A stretch of DNA of 14,507 nt from Synergistaceae bacterium (GCA_031290815.1 JAISLO010000283.1:1-14507); one strand, 5' to 3'. Shown: positions 7,150 to 14,507, counted from the stretch's first letter. A program made the numbers and translations. Notes: a model not told the origin generated them from the sequence alone.

Positions 7150-7184
7150 ATGTAAAGACATTTGATCTATTTTACATTTTAACA
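7150..7184 (-). promoter_or_regulatory. Extended -10 box and inverted repeat just upstream of the EF-G-like gene
   Basis: On the - strand TGTTAAAAT (7184-7176) matches an extended -10 (TGnTAnAAT type), placing a start near 7169 and a leader of about 45 bases. No good -35 is seen 17 bases upstream. An inverted repeat, ATGTAAA (7150-7156) with TTTACAT (7171-7177), overlaps the -10 edge and could be an operator or an RNA hairpin before the ribosome binding site. Confidence 0.3.
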
Positions 7185-7253
7185 CAAGACGACGGTCAGC
7201 TGCAGATGAATGAACGATGGATCGCAAGACGGCAGAGCTTTTTTACATGAACG

Positions 7254-7282
7254 AGTATATCGGGTGGCACTTGTTTTTTCAA
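7254..7282 (-). promoter_or_regulatory. Sigma70-type promoter for the EF-G-like gene
   Basis: On the - strand TTGAAA (7282-7277) and TATACT (7259-7254) are separated by exactly 17 bases, close to the housekeeping consensus. Initiation near 7247 would give a leader of about 124 bases before the EF-G-like start. It lies in the 207-bp gap after ortB, which shows that the GTPase is probably not simply the last gene of the ort operon. Nothing else of note was seen in this gap. Confidence 0.55.
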
Positions 7283-7302
7283 GGAAACGCCGATCAAATC
7301 GA

Positions 7303-7334
7303 CAAAATAAAACTCATCCGTTTTGGAATGCGGA
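7303..7334 (-). terminator. Weak terminator candidate after ortB
   Basis: Six bases after the ortB stop, a four-pair stem (CGGA 7331-7334 with TCCG 7317-7320) is followed on the - strand by AGTTTTATTTTG. The T-rich tract is good but the stem is very short, so termination may be partial. Confidence 0.2.
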
Positions 7335-7339
7335 CTTCA

Positions 7340-8761
7340 TCAGCCTCCGTCCCGTGACGCTAAAACGTCTCCCGCGATCTCCTCCGCGCGCTCTGCGGAG
7401 AGCGACGTCTCCGCCGCGAGGAATTTGATATCCTCATCGCCTGGCATCGCGCCGAAATTTTCCACTGCGTGCCTGATGAACGACACTCGCAGGGAGTCCG
7501 TTTCGATATCGCGCGCCTTGAGCAGCGCGGGGTTCTCCGGCAGGATGATGTTCTTGCCTGGAACCTCGTCCTTGGGGTCTCCAAAGCGGATTTCGACGCC
7601 GTTCCGGCGCGCGAATGACATCTGCGGCTGCACGTGCTTCCCCGCTCCGGTGTACTCCGTCTCCTGCGCCACGATAATCTGTCCGGCGTCCATCTCCTGC
7701 GCCAGAGAGAAGGCCGCCGCAAGGGACGTGTTGCCTGCCGGGCCGCGCTCCAAACCCTCCAGGTTCGCCAGAAGCTCGGTCATGCAGAAGACGTCGCCCT
7801 GACTCACGATGACGTACCTGTCCAGGTACCTCAGCGGACGCGCGCCGCTGCGCGGCACGTCGCTGCGATCGGGGTTCGTGGCGAATGGGATGCCGAAACC
7901 CGTGTGGCCCGTGGTGAAGCTCTTCTTGTTGAACGCCGTGTCGGAGGCCATGTGCAGGCCGGCCAGATTGACGGACGCCGCAACCACCGAGGCGTAACAG
8001 CCAGCCTTTCTGAGCCCCCTGGCCGTTCCGGTCAGGTTGCCCCCTCCGGCGTTGGTGCAAACTACCACATCGGGATGCCGGCCCGTCCGGCGCAGCATCT
8101 GCTCCGCAAGTTCATATCCAAGGGTCTCGACTCCGATTATGCCGAACGGCGAATAGAGCGACGCGCTGAAATAGCCGGTCTCCTCCAGCAGTCGCAGGCT
8201 GAGGTAGAACAACTCAGGCCCGACGGTCGTCTGCAGCACCTCGGCACCGTACGCCTCGCACTTGCGCGCCTTTTCGATGATCTCCGGCTGGCCGGTCATC
8301 CGGCTGTCGTATGTCTCCTGCACCACGATGCATTTGATGCCCCTGATGGCCGCCTGGCTCGCCACCGCCGCCCCGTAGTTGCCGCTCGTTGCCGCTATCA
8401 CACCCGGATAACCGGCTTTCTTGGCTTGATAGACTGCCATAGCGGCCCTGCGGTCCTTGAAGCTGCCAGAGGGGTTGGCCGCCTCGTCCTTTATGAAGAT
8501 GCGAGCGCCCTTGCCTGACGGGGCGCACTTCCGCGCTAGAGCGGTCAGGTTGCGCAGCTCGATGACGGGTGTGCCGCCCACGGAAACCTCGCTTTGAACC
8601 GCGCGCACCTCATCCAGCCCATAGCCCGTGCTCTCCATGATGCCCTCGTAGTCGAAGGCTATGCCGCCGCTCTCGAATTTTTCAAAGTCAAGGCCCGCCG
8701 CCGCCTTGATTATCTCATTTTTGCGGCTCATCACCGCGTTGTAGCTCATATCCCCGCTCAT
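7340..8761 (-). CDS. ortB: 2-amino-4-oxopentanoate (AKP) thiolase, beta (PLP) subunit OrtB
   Basis: OrtB is the PLP-binding subunit that, with OrtA, cleaves 2-amino-4-oxopentanoate with CoA to acetyl-CoA and alanine, the last step of oxidative ornithine fermentation. The sequence is a 473-residue fold-type II PLP enzyme resembling threonine synthase. The Schiff-base lysine is in NPSGSFKDRRA (K102), the substrate/asparagine loop is TSGNYG (125-130), and the phosphate-binding loop is NAGGGNLTG (237-245). Threonine synthase is the main alternative, but the overlapping partner gene matches OrtA, which settles the call. The N-terminal segment SYNAVMSRKNEI also fits my recollection of clostridial OrtB. 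The start is the ATGA overlap with ortA; MSYNAV at residue 5 is a possible alternative. Confidence 0.9.
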   Translation of the reverse strand: MSGDMSYNAVMSRKNEIIKAAAGLDFEKFESGGIAFDYEGIMESTGYGLDEVRAVQSEVSVGGTPVIELRNLTALARKCAPSGKGARIFIKDEAANPSGSFKDRRAAMAVYQAKKAGYPGVIAATSGNYGAAVASQAAIRGIKCIVVQETYDSRMTGQPEIIEKARKCEAYGAEVLQTTVGPELFYLSLRLLEETGYFSASLYSPFGIIGVETLGYELAEQMLRRTGRHPDVVVCTNAGGGNLTGTARGLRKAGCYASVVAASVNLAGLHMASDTAFNKKSFTTGHTGFGIPFATNPDRSDVPRSGARPLRYLDRYVIVSQGDVFCMTELLANLEGLERGPAGNTSLAAAFSLAQEMDAGQIIVAQETEYTGAGKHVQPQMSFARRNGVEIRFGDPKDEVPGKNIILPENPALLKARDIETDSLRVSFIRHAVENFGAMPGDEDIKFLAAETSLSAERAEEIAGDVLASRDGG

Positions 8762-9069
8762 GAGAGGCCGTCTTTCAGCAGCATGGCCCTGGCGTCGTCG
8801 CCCACGCGCAGGAGCTCAGGGACGAACTTGCCGTAGTCGAGCTCGTACTGCGGACACGCTTCCTCCAGCACGCCGGATTCAAATCGGCCGGTGCGGGTCA
8901 GCACGGTGACCTCCTCGCCAAGATCAGCGTCCCGCTGCAGGAAGCCCTTGCCCCACATCACGAATGGGACAATCCTGGTTTCGTCGGGGATGCGGCCGTC
9001 GCGCTGCCCGGCCTCCAGAATCACCCTCCTGACGCGAACGAACGTGCCCTTTTTGATCTTGTCCGCCAT
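8758..9069 (-). CDS. ortA: 2-amino-4-oxopentanoate (AKP) thiolase, alpha subunit OrtA
   Basis: A 103-residue protein with the conserved pattern of OrtA: KKGTFVRVRRVIL near the N-terminus, then P.D...VPFVMWGKGFL, a G.EV.V.T.TGR segment and a terminal YGKFVPELL. It is the small partner of the PLP subunit OrtB in ornithine fermentation and is not known to act alone. The ATG is preceded by AAGGTGG, with a somewhat long spacing of about 11 bases. Its stop overlaps the ortB start, so the subunits are made in step. The usual partners (ornithine racemase, D-ornithine aminomutase oraS/oraE, 2,4-diaminopentanoate dehydrogenase ord) are not in this window. Confidence 0.88.
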   Translation of the reverse strand: MADKIKKGTFVRVRRVILEAGQRDGRIPDETRIVPFVMWGKGFLQRDADLGEEVTVLTRTGRFESGVLEEACPQYELDYGKFVPELLRVGDDARAMLLKDGLS

Positions 9070-9126
9070 TTTTTAACTGACCACCTTTTTCTCTGGGTTT
9101 ATGAGCGCATTGCAAAGCCGATGTGA

Positions 9127-9158
9127 CCGGCCGAACTGTCGAACTGTCATCCGGCCGA
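9127..9158. repeat. CCGGCCGA repeat pair flanking the kinase stop codon
   Basis: CCGGCCGA occurs at 9127-9134 and 9151-9158; its core CGGCCG is self-complementary, so a 6-bp stem can form. Between them AACTGTC is repeated in tandem (9134-9140 and 9142-9148). The kinase stop is inside. No T run follows on either strand, so it is not an obvious terminator, but it could weaken kinase-to-ortA read-through or stabilise an mRNA end. Confidence 0.25.
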
Positions 9159-11861
9159 TTCTTCCAGTCTGTCCTTGATGGCCTCGTACTCCAGGTTGTC
9201 GACCTGCCCTCTCAGCCATGTCACCAAATCGGCGCCATGCTTATATTTGTAACGTTCCAGTTCCGTCAGCGCCTCCTCCATCTCATCGACGAGGAATTTT
9301 CTGCTCGCGCCCAGTATCTTCTTGAGCAACACCTCGTCGGGCGACCGCTTCACCGGTTTTTCGGCATCCTGCGCGTGAATGTCCGCCAACAGTTCATTTA
9401 GATCCGCCAGGAGCTTCTCGGTGTTTTCTATCAGCGACGCGTTGTTCGCCATAACCATCTCGAAATCCCCGGACTTGGCGGCGTGCTCCAGGATCTCAGC
9501 CCCCCTGGCGACGGTCATCGCGAAAATCCCGTAACTCGACCCCTTGAGGCCGTGTACTGTCACGGCGTAATCCTTCAGGGTTTCCAGCGTAACTTCCCTC
9601 ATTTTATCGAGCAGGGCCGGGGTATGGAGGCAATAAGTGCGGAGGATTTCGATGTAGGATCCCTCGTCATAGAAGCGTTTTTTGTATGCCGACATGTCTA
9701 TGCCCTCTATGTACCTGCCGTTCAGGATGCCGTTCGTGCGCGGCGCTTCGGTGTACTCGGTCTGTTGACGTTTTTCCATCGGGATCCAGGCGGACATTAC
9801 CTCTCTCAGCCTCGACGGTTCAATCGGTTTGGTGAGGTAGTCGTTGAAGCCGTTTTCGAGAAACATCTCCTTCATCCCGGTCATCGCGTTCGCGGTAAAC
9901 GCGACGAGCGGTATTTTGGAGAAGTATTCTCCCGGCAGCAGGCGAATGGCCGCGGCAGTCTCTATGCCGTCCATGTCCGGCATCATGTGATCTATGAGCG
10001 CGAGGTCATAATGGTGCTTCTGAATCAACACGAGCGCTTCGGCCCCAGAGCCGCAGCAGTCCGTCTTTATCTTATAAGGCGCCAGCAGTCCGCTCACGAC
10101 CTTCAGGTTCGTCACAATGTCGTCTACGATCAATATCCGAGCGGTTGGGGCCGAGAAATCTATGCTGACGCCGCAGCCTTCGCAGAACCCCCTGGCGGAA
10201 CCATCCTCGTTCAGCACATCGGCTATTGCGGCGCTGTATACCGGCATTGTGAGGGTCCGAACATTCTCGGTCAAAGGCGCCCCGCCAAACTCCGACAGCA
10301 GGACGAAAGTCGTATCGGAGGCAGACGCCGCAATGCGCTTCTCAATATCACCGCAGGCATGTTGGGAGGCAAAGGCAAACCTGTACGTCCCAGTCTCCAG
10401 TTCCCTGTTGAATTCGTCCTGGTCGTCCGTGACCTTATAGCGGACCCCAAGGTCATTGAGGGAACGAGCGATCGAATCGGCGCAGACCAGGCGTCTTTCA
10501 TACACCAAAACGCTCTTTTCCCGAGTGCCGCGCACAGAGGCCAACGGAGTTTCATCCGCTATCTTCTGAGGTATGGTCGCCGTAAACGTGCTGCCAACTC
10601 CGTACACGCTCTCGGCTTTGATGTTTCCGCCCATCAGCCGGCAGAGGTTTTGCGCTATGGAGAGCCCAAGGCCGATCCCCTCGAACACGCTGTTCTTGTA
10701 GGCGTCTATCTGGGTAAAATCTATGAAGAGCTTTTCCATATCCTCTTCCTTGATGCCTATTCCTGTGTCTGAGATCGCAAACCTGATGACGGCGTCCTCC
10801 GCCTCCCTCGTCTCGGCATCTATCGAAAACGCGATGTGTCCGGAGCTGGTATATTCCGCGGCATTCGTGAGCAGGTTCAGGAGAACCTGCCGGACTCGAA
10901 ACTCGTCGCCGATCAGCTTGCAGGGGAGGGAAGCGTCGGCGTTCACGACGAATTGAACCGGCTTTTCCATCACCAGCATACGAACGATGCTGATTACATC
11001 GTTCACGAGAGAGGACAGGGAATACTCCGAGGGGATGATCTCCATCTTGCCGGATTCAATCTTAGAGAAATCCAGGATGTCGTTGATGATGGTGAGCAGG
11101 CTGTCTCCTGCCTGTTTGATCCCCATGACGTCCTCCCTGGCGCTCCGAGGCACGTCTTGCCGGAGCAGCAGCTCGGCCATCCCCATGATGGCGTTCAGTG
11201 GAGTTCGTATCTCATGGCTCATGCGAGAGAGGAAGTAGGATTTGGCTCTGGCGGACTGCTCTGCGAGCTCTCTTGCGCGCTCCGCCTCGAACTTCGCCCG
11301 CGTTATCTCCGTCGTGTCGTAGAAGAGGAGCATTGCTCCGTCGGTCGTTCCGGATTCCTCGATCATCGGAATGGCATGGATGACATAGTGCCTGACATTT
11401 CCCTTCAGCCCGAAGTCGATGTCATGGTCCATTTCAACCGATTTCTTTTCCTTGAGGACGGCAAAAAACATATCGTCGAGGAACCTCAGAAATTCCACGT
11501 CCACGATGGGCGAGAGCAGTTCGCGGTAGGACTTCCCCTTGATCATGCCAAACGCCGATACCTCGACGCTCCGCATGTAGGAGTCGCTCGCCAGCACCAG
11601 CCGCCCGTCGCTGTCGAAGAACAGTATGATATCGGGGCAGTTTGCGAGGAGCAGATCCATGTATTTTTCCAGCCTGTATTTTTCGGCAGAGATGACCCGG
11701 CTCAGATTGTCCCTGGACTCAGAGATTATTCTGTTCCGCTCGTTTATGTTCCTCTCATGACAAAGCTCGCGCATCAGCCTCTTGTTCTCGGTGCGCAGTT
11801 TTGTATTCTCACTTACCAGATCATCGATGTCAGACGTCAATCCAACTGCCACGAGGCTCAC
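9147..11861 (-). CDS. Soluble hybrid histidine kinase: coiled coil-PAS-HisKA-HATPase-pseudoREC-REC-Hpt
   Basis: A 904-residue cytoplasmic signalling kinase with no transmembrane segment or signal peptide. Order: coiled coil (about 12-70), PAS domain (70-190), HisKA with FLSRMSHEIRTPLNAIMG (phosphorylated H216), HATPase with N box LLTNAAEY (N333), DTGIGI (365-370) and GIGLGLS. A degenerate receiver follows (about 447-555), lacking the acidic pocket and phospho-acceptor. A true receiver starts at ARILIVDD, with acceptor D624 in LIDHMMPDMDG and K678 in LTKPIE. The Hpt domain has H770 in VHGLKGSS. The phosphorelay H216-D624-H770 is therefore complete within one chain, but no DNA-binding output is present. 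The start is a GTG with GGGAA only two bases away; the GTG at residue 4 (11852) has better spacing. It sits 31 bp after the FIST gene, which suggests that FIST is its input partner. Confidence 0.92.
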   Translation of the reverse strand: MSLVAVGLTSDIDDLVSENTKLRTENKRLMRELCHERNINERNRIISESRDNLSRVISAEKYRLEKYMDLLLANCPDIILFFDSDGRLVLASDSYMRSVEVSAFGMIKGKSYRELLSPIVDVEFLRFLDDMFFAVLKEKKSVEMDHDIDFGLKGNVRHYVIHAIPMIEESGTTDGAMLLFYDTTEITRAKFEAERARELAEQSARAKSYFLSRMSHEIRTPLNAIMGMAELLLRQDVPRSAREDVMGIKQAGDSLLTIINDILDFSKIESGKMEIIPSEYSLSSLVNDVISIVRMLVMEKPVQFVVNADASLPCKLIGDEFRVRQVLLNLLTNAAEYTSSGHIAFSIDAETREAEDAVIRFAISDTGIGIKEEDMEKLFIDFTQIDAYKNSVFEGIGLGLSIAQNLCRLMGGNIKAESVYGVGSTFTATIPQKIADETPLASVRGTREKSVLVYERRLVCADSIARSLNDLGVRYKVTDDQDEFNRELETGTYRFAFASQHACGDIEKRIAASASDTTFVLLSEFGGAPLTENVRTLTMPVYSAAIADVLNEDGSARGFCEGCGVSIDFSAPTARILIVDDIVTNLKVVSGLLAPYKIKTDCCGSGAEALVLIQKHHYDLALIDHMMPDMDGIETAAAIRLLPGEYFSKIPLVAFTANAMTGMKEMFLENGFNDYLTKPIEPSRLREVMSAWIPMEKRQQTEYTEAPRTNGILNGRYIEGIDMSAYKKRFYDEGSYIEILRTYCLHTPALLDKMREVTLETLKDYAVTVHGLKGSSYGIFAMTVARGAEILEHAAKSGDFEMVMANNASLIENTEKLLADLNELLADIHAQDAEKPVKRSPDEVLLKKILGASRKFLVDEMEEALTELERYKYKHGADLVTWLRGQVDNLEYEAIKDRLEESAG

Positions 11862-11892
11862 TTCCCGGTGAATTAATTTGGGAAATACTGAT

Positions 11893-13056
11893 TTAAAGTG
11901 TACAGATCACAAACGTATTGTTGTGATTTCTATTCGTCGTCGATTCGCCGCCGCCGTCTATCGCATAGACAGGGCATAGCTCGCCCCCCGAGTAGGAGAA
12001 AAGGTATGGAATCCCGGTCACATCCATAAAACGCCTGACCTCGTCGATCTCTCCGTCTGGGTTGTAACCAAGATAAAAATACCTGCCGATGCAGGAGCAC
12101 ATGATGGCGCAGTTGAAATCTCCGGAGGCAATGACGTCCTCCAGTGTGGCCACGGCAGTCGCTATCACTTCCTTCTCGTCCAAAAAACCGACCGACAGCG
12201 TTGAGCCCGTTGGAATATCCCCTCCGCATACCGCATAGCCCTCGGGCGTTTGAGCGAAGACCGCGCGGAGAATCGGTGTCGTGCCATCATTATAATCGAC
12301 GATAAACGGGAAGGAGTTGATACCTATTATCGATCCGTCATCACCCTTTTTAAGGCCCAGAGACAACAGGAAATCAACGACCGGCCTGCCGTTGACCTCC
12401 TGAAGATGATTGCCGGAAGAAGCTGTTACGACGCCTTTTTCCCTGTAGATCTTCTCCGGAAAGACATGGCTGGAGAAAAACCTCGGGGTTATGCCGCCCG
12501 AGACGAGGACAAACGCGTAGCGGTCCAAGTATGCCTCGCCGTTGCAAATGACCTGTGACTCGCGGTAGTCGCTGTTATGATCGACCGATAACATCCCAAA
12601 ATTCGGAACCCCTCCAGAGATCCTGGTGAACGTCTCCACGTAGAAATCACTGCTCACGTTCATCAGGAGAGGGACAAAACTCAGCATGAGAGACGGCCGG
12701 CGGCCGAGTTTCGCCGACGCCGACTCATACGCCTCGCGCAATACATTCTCGTCATTTGATAAAATCGGCTCGGTCAGGCCTATCTCGAACGAGACGTCGT
12801 CGCCGGTCAGGACGAGGACTGTCATCAGCATATTGCCCACCGACCCCGGAGTGGCGTTGCTCAGCGTGGTGCTTCCAACTATTCCGAAGGGCAGCGCGTC
12901 ACAAACAGCCTTCAGGGTGCCCGATTCTATGAAATGGCTGTAGCATGTTACGATGCCAATGCTGTTTTCAAGAAGGCCGCCCTTGAGTTCAAGCTGCTCC
13001 ATGATGCCGGAAACCGCCGCATCAACATCATCTATCTCGCTCGTATACGCGGTCAT
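11893..13056 (-). CDS. FIST-domain sensory protein (FIST N + FIST C)
   Basis: A 387-residue cytoplasmic protein with the FIST architecture. The N-terminal domain (about 30-205) includes IGIVTCYSHF, an IVGSTTLSNA turn and LMLSFVPLLM. The C-terminal domain (about 218-365) includes EVNGRPVVDFL, FVIDYN-like FIVDYNDG, CSCIGRYFYLG and FSYSGGELCPV, and the protein ends in an HNNTFVICTL tail. FIST domains are described as intracellular input modules proposed to bind small ligands such as amino acids; here the ligand is unknown. It stands alone, without an output domain, and is followed 31 bp later by a soluble hybrid kinase, so the pair probably work as sensor and transmitter. ATG with AAGGG very close upstream; the gene lies 27 bp after the chaperone gene. 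Confidence 0.88.
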   Translation of the reverse strand: MTAYTSEIDDVDAAVSGIMEQLELKGGLLENSIGIVTCYSHFIESGTLKAVCDALPFGIVGSTTLSNATPGSVGNMLMTVLVLTGDDVSFEIGLTEPILSNDENVLREAYESASAKLGRRPSLMLSFVPLLMNVSSDFYVETFTRISGGVPNFGMLSVDHNSDYRESQVICNGEAYLDRYAFVLVSGGITPRFFSSHVFPEKIYREKGVVTASSGNHLQEVNGRPVVDFLLSLGLKKGDDGSIIGINSFPFIVDYNDGTTPILRAVFAQTPEGYAVCGGDIPTGSTLSVGFLDEKEVIATAVATLEDVIASGDFNCAIMCSCIGRYFYLGYNPDGEIDEVRRFMDVTGIPYLFSYSGGELCPVYAIDGGGESTTNRNHNNTFVICTL

Positions 13057-13083
13057 CGCCCTTAAAATGACAACCCTCTCCCC

Positions 13084-13968
13084 TCATTCTCGTGTCGTTT
13101 CAATTCCTCCGAGGCCATTCAATGCGGCTATATCTATGCTGATCGCGTGTTTGTCCCTCGATCTCGTTATCTCCTGTTTCAGCAGGTGACGCCTGAGCCT
13201 TTCGGCGGCCTCTGGGGCGGCTTCATTCCAGGAGAGCTGCCTTGGCGGCCTCCTGGACGTAATTTCTATCAGGTATATCTTGTTATCGGATTCGATGGGA
13301 GGTATGATCCCTATGGCATCGTTAGAGAAAAAAGCGTCGTCGAATTTACCACTTGAAAATCCCCGTTCTATCCACTCCGACTCCGTGAGCCCCGGAGAAT
13401 CCAGGGGAAGTTTTCCCCTCTCGGCTATGGCGAGCAGGCCGTCCCCAGACACCGCGCCGGACGCGAGCGCGATGGCGTCAGAGCCGGTATCGATCTCGAT
13501 GTATTTCATCTTGACCGCCTCGGCCTGGACGAACTCCTCCGGATGATCGTCAAAATATTTTCGAGCCGCCCCCTCGCTCGTATCCCAGCCCTTGCTGGCG
13601 TCGGCGAGGTAAAGCCCCGCCAGGGACTGGATCTCCTGCCATCTCAACATGCTGGCGGCCGCAGGGTCCTTGTCGAGGCCCCTGCTCTTCGCCTCGATCG
13701 ACAGCACCAGCTCGTCGGTCAGCCTGTCAATCAGATCGATCCTCGCCCGTTCGTCCATCTGCAGCAAGGCCATCCCCGTTCTCAGGCCGTCGCCGTCGTC
13801 GCCGGCGCTGACTGAGATGGTGAAGATCACGTCTCGTTCGGTGATGTGCTCTCCGTCGACCGCGGCGATATTTCTTTCGTCCAAATTCGCGGCAAGCGCG
13901 GAACTGCCCCATATAAAGGAGAAAAAAAACAGTGAGGCAGCAACAGCCGCGATTCCAGCGCGTTTCAT
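13084..13968 (-). CDS. Exported SurA/PpiC-like peptidyl-prolyl isomerase or chaperone
   Basis: A 294-residue secreted protein. The signal peptide has MKR, a hydrophobic core AGIAAVAASLFFFSFIW and a likely cut after SSALA (residue 26). The mature N-terminus (IAAVDGEHITERDVIFTISV) is the start of a SurA-N/trigger-factor-like chaperone domain, followed by helices to about residue 130. Then comes a shortened parvulin-like stretch with YFDDHPEEFV, VKMKYIEI, a GFSSGKFDDAFFS segment matching the usual G..F...AF and IYLIEITSRRPP. The parvulin active-site pattern is incomplete, so chaperone activity is more certain than isomerase activity. It would act outside the inner membrane on outer-membrane or exported proteins. 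Its ATG overlaps the clpC-type stop (ATGA), so the two are co-translated. Confidence 0.8.
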   Translation of the reverse strand: MKRAGIAAVAASLFFFSFIWGSSALAANLDERNIAAVDGEHITERDVIFTISVSAGDDGDGLRTGMALLQMDERARIDLIDRLTDELVLSIEAKSRGLDKDPAAASMLRWQEIQSLAGLYLADASKGWDTSEGAARKYFDDHPEEFVQAEAVKMKYIEIDTGSDAIALASGAVSGDGLLAIAERGKLPLDSPGLTESEWIERGFSSGKFDDAFFSNDAIGIIPPIESDNKIYLIEITSRRPPRQLSWNEAAPEAAERLRRHLLKQEITRSRDKHAISIDIAALNGLGGIETTRE

Positions 13969-14507
13969 GCCATGTGAGGTTCCTTCTCGAAACGGAGTTC
14001 CAATGATTCGTCTCCAGCGGTTCCCAGCCCGGGGTTGATCGGACTGGTGGCGAGTGAAACGTGATCCCCGGACGACAGCGCGCCCTCCAGGATCATATCC
14101 GCCAGTTTGTCCTCGACCATCCGCTGGATCGCCCTGCGGAGAGGGCGCGCGCCGTATTTTGGGTCAAAACCCTTGGCCAGGAGAAGTTCGCACGCCTCCT
14201 CCTTGATGGAGAGCTCGACGTCCTGATCGGCGGCTCGCCTGACCACGTCGCGGAGCATTACCTCGGTAATGCGCAGCAGTTCAGGCTTGTCGAGGGGTTT
14301 GAACACGACTATGTCGTCAATCCTGTTGAGGAATTCCGGACGGAAGATCTTCTTGACCGAATCCAGGATGACCCCCTTCATGCGCTTCCAATCGCGGTTC
14401 GAGCCGTCGGGCGAGCCCTGATCCAGCCCAAAACCCAGGGACTGCCCCGTTACTATGATCTCGGCTCCGACGTTGCTCGACATTATTATCACGGAGTTCT
14501 TGAAGTC
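13965..14507 (-). CDS. clpC: ClpC-type AAA+ unfoldase, C-terminal 180 residues (cut by window edge)
   Basis: The frame is open at the right edge, beginning DFKNSVIIMSSNVGAEI, the sensor-1 strand of the second AAA+ domain. Then follow the arginine-finger region FRPEFLNRIDDIVVFKPL and the Clp D2-small domain with sensor 2 in FDPKYGARPLRRAIQRMVED. The protein works with ClpP to unfold and degrade cytoplasmic proteins. The KYGARPLRRAIQ and FLNRIDDIVVFKPL wording fits ClpC better than ClpB, but the ClpP-binding loop and N-domain that would prove it are outside the window. The stop overlaps the start of the exported chaperone gene. Confidence 0.88.
   Translation of the reverse strand, partial: DFKNSVIIMSSNVGAEIIVTGQSLGFGLDQGSPDGSNRDWKRMKGVILDSVKKIFRPEFLNRIDDIVVFKPLDKPELLRITEVMLRDVVRRAADQDVELSIKEEACELLLAKGFDPKYGARPLRRAIQRMVEDKLADMILEGALSSGDHVSLATSPINPGLGTAGDESLELRFEKEPHMA

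Noticed and set aside
7634..8518. 294-codon open frame on the + strand
   Set aside because: Antisense to ortB, with Arg/His-rich composition and no family features.
7340..8761. Threonine synthase annotation for the PLP enzyme
   Set aside because: The fold is related, but the overlapping small gene matches OrtA and the N-terminus resembles OrtB, so AKP thiolase beta subunit is the better call.
9483..10772. 429-codon open frame on the + strand
   Set aside because: It lies wholly antisense to the hybrid kinase, whose motifs are unmistakable. The frame has no recognisable domain and is the kind of open antisense frame that GC-rich codon usage produces.
10836..11876. 346-codon open frame on the + strand
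   Set aside because: Antisense to the PAS/HisKA part of the kinase, in the same frame relation as the previous case; no motif and a His/Gln/Arg-rich shadow composition.
1..14507. CRISPR array, insertion sequence, integrase or attachment site
   Set aside because: No regularly spaced repeats, transposase or recombinase motifs, or matching terminal repeats were found on either strand.

Overview
The window looks like chromosomal DNA of an amino-acid-fermenting anaerobe, most plausibly a member of the Synergistota. This rests on OrtA/OrtB (ornithine fermentation), a FIST-domain sensor, a ClpC-type ATPase and an extra EF-G-like GTPase on a moderately GC-rich background. No 16S rRNA or other marker is present, so the taxonomy is inference.

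Layout. Bases 1-583 carry no long gene. They hold a strong terminator-like hairpin (94-131), a TATAAT box, a two-hairpin leader that can mask a ribosome binding site, a 34-codon lysine-rich ORF, an overlapping ORF broken by an in-frame TAA, and a cluster of small hairpins around that stop. Bases 584-4779 (+ strand) are sbcD and sbcC, the SbcCD (Mre11/Rad50-like) nuclease, joined by an ATGA overlap. A basic 46-codon ORF starts on the base after the sbcC stop. Bases 4868-5032 are the convergent junction, with two stem-loops and no other gene.

Everything from 5033 to the right edge is on the - strand. Read in the direction of transcription, the order is: the C-terminus of a ClpC-type AAA+ unfoldase (cut by the window edge), an exported SurA/PpiC-like chaperone, a FIST sensor protein, a 904-residue soluble hybrid histidine kinase with REC and Hpt domains, ortA, ortB, and then, behind its own promoter(s), an EF-G-like GTPase. 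The first six genes are spaced by -4 to 77 bp and may form one transcription unit.

How they could work together. FIST domains are proposed to bind small ligands such as amino acids. The adjacent kinase has no membrane segment, so the FIST-kinase pair is a candidate cytoplasmic amino-acid sensing module. It lies directly upstream of ortAB, which cleaves the ornithine-derived 2-amino-4-oxopentanoate to acetyl-CoA and alanine. No DNA-binding response regulator is encoded here, so the output of the phosphorelay is unknown. The sbcDC block is visibly poorer in G+C than the - strand genes and is flanked by unusual small ORFs and hairpins, so it may have a different origin.
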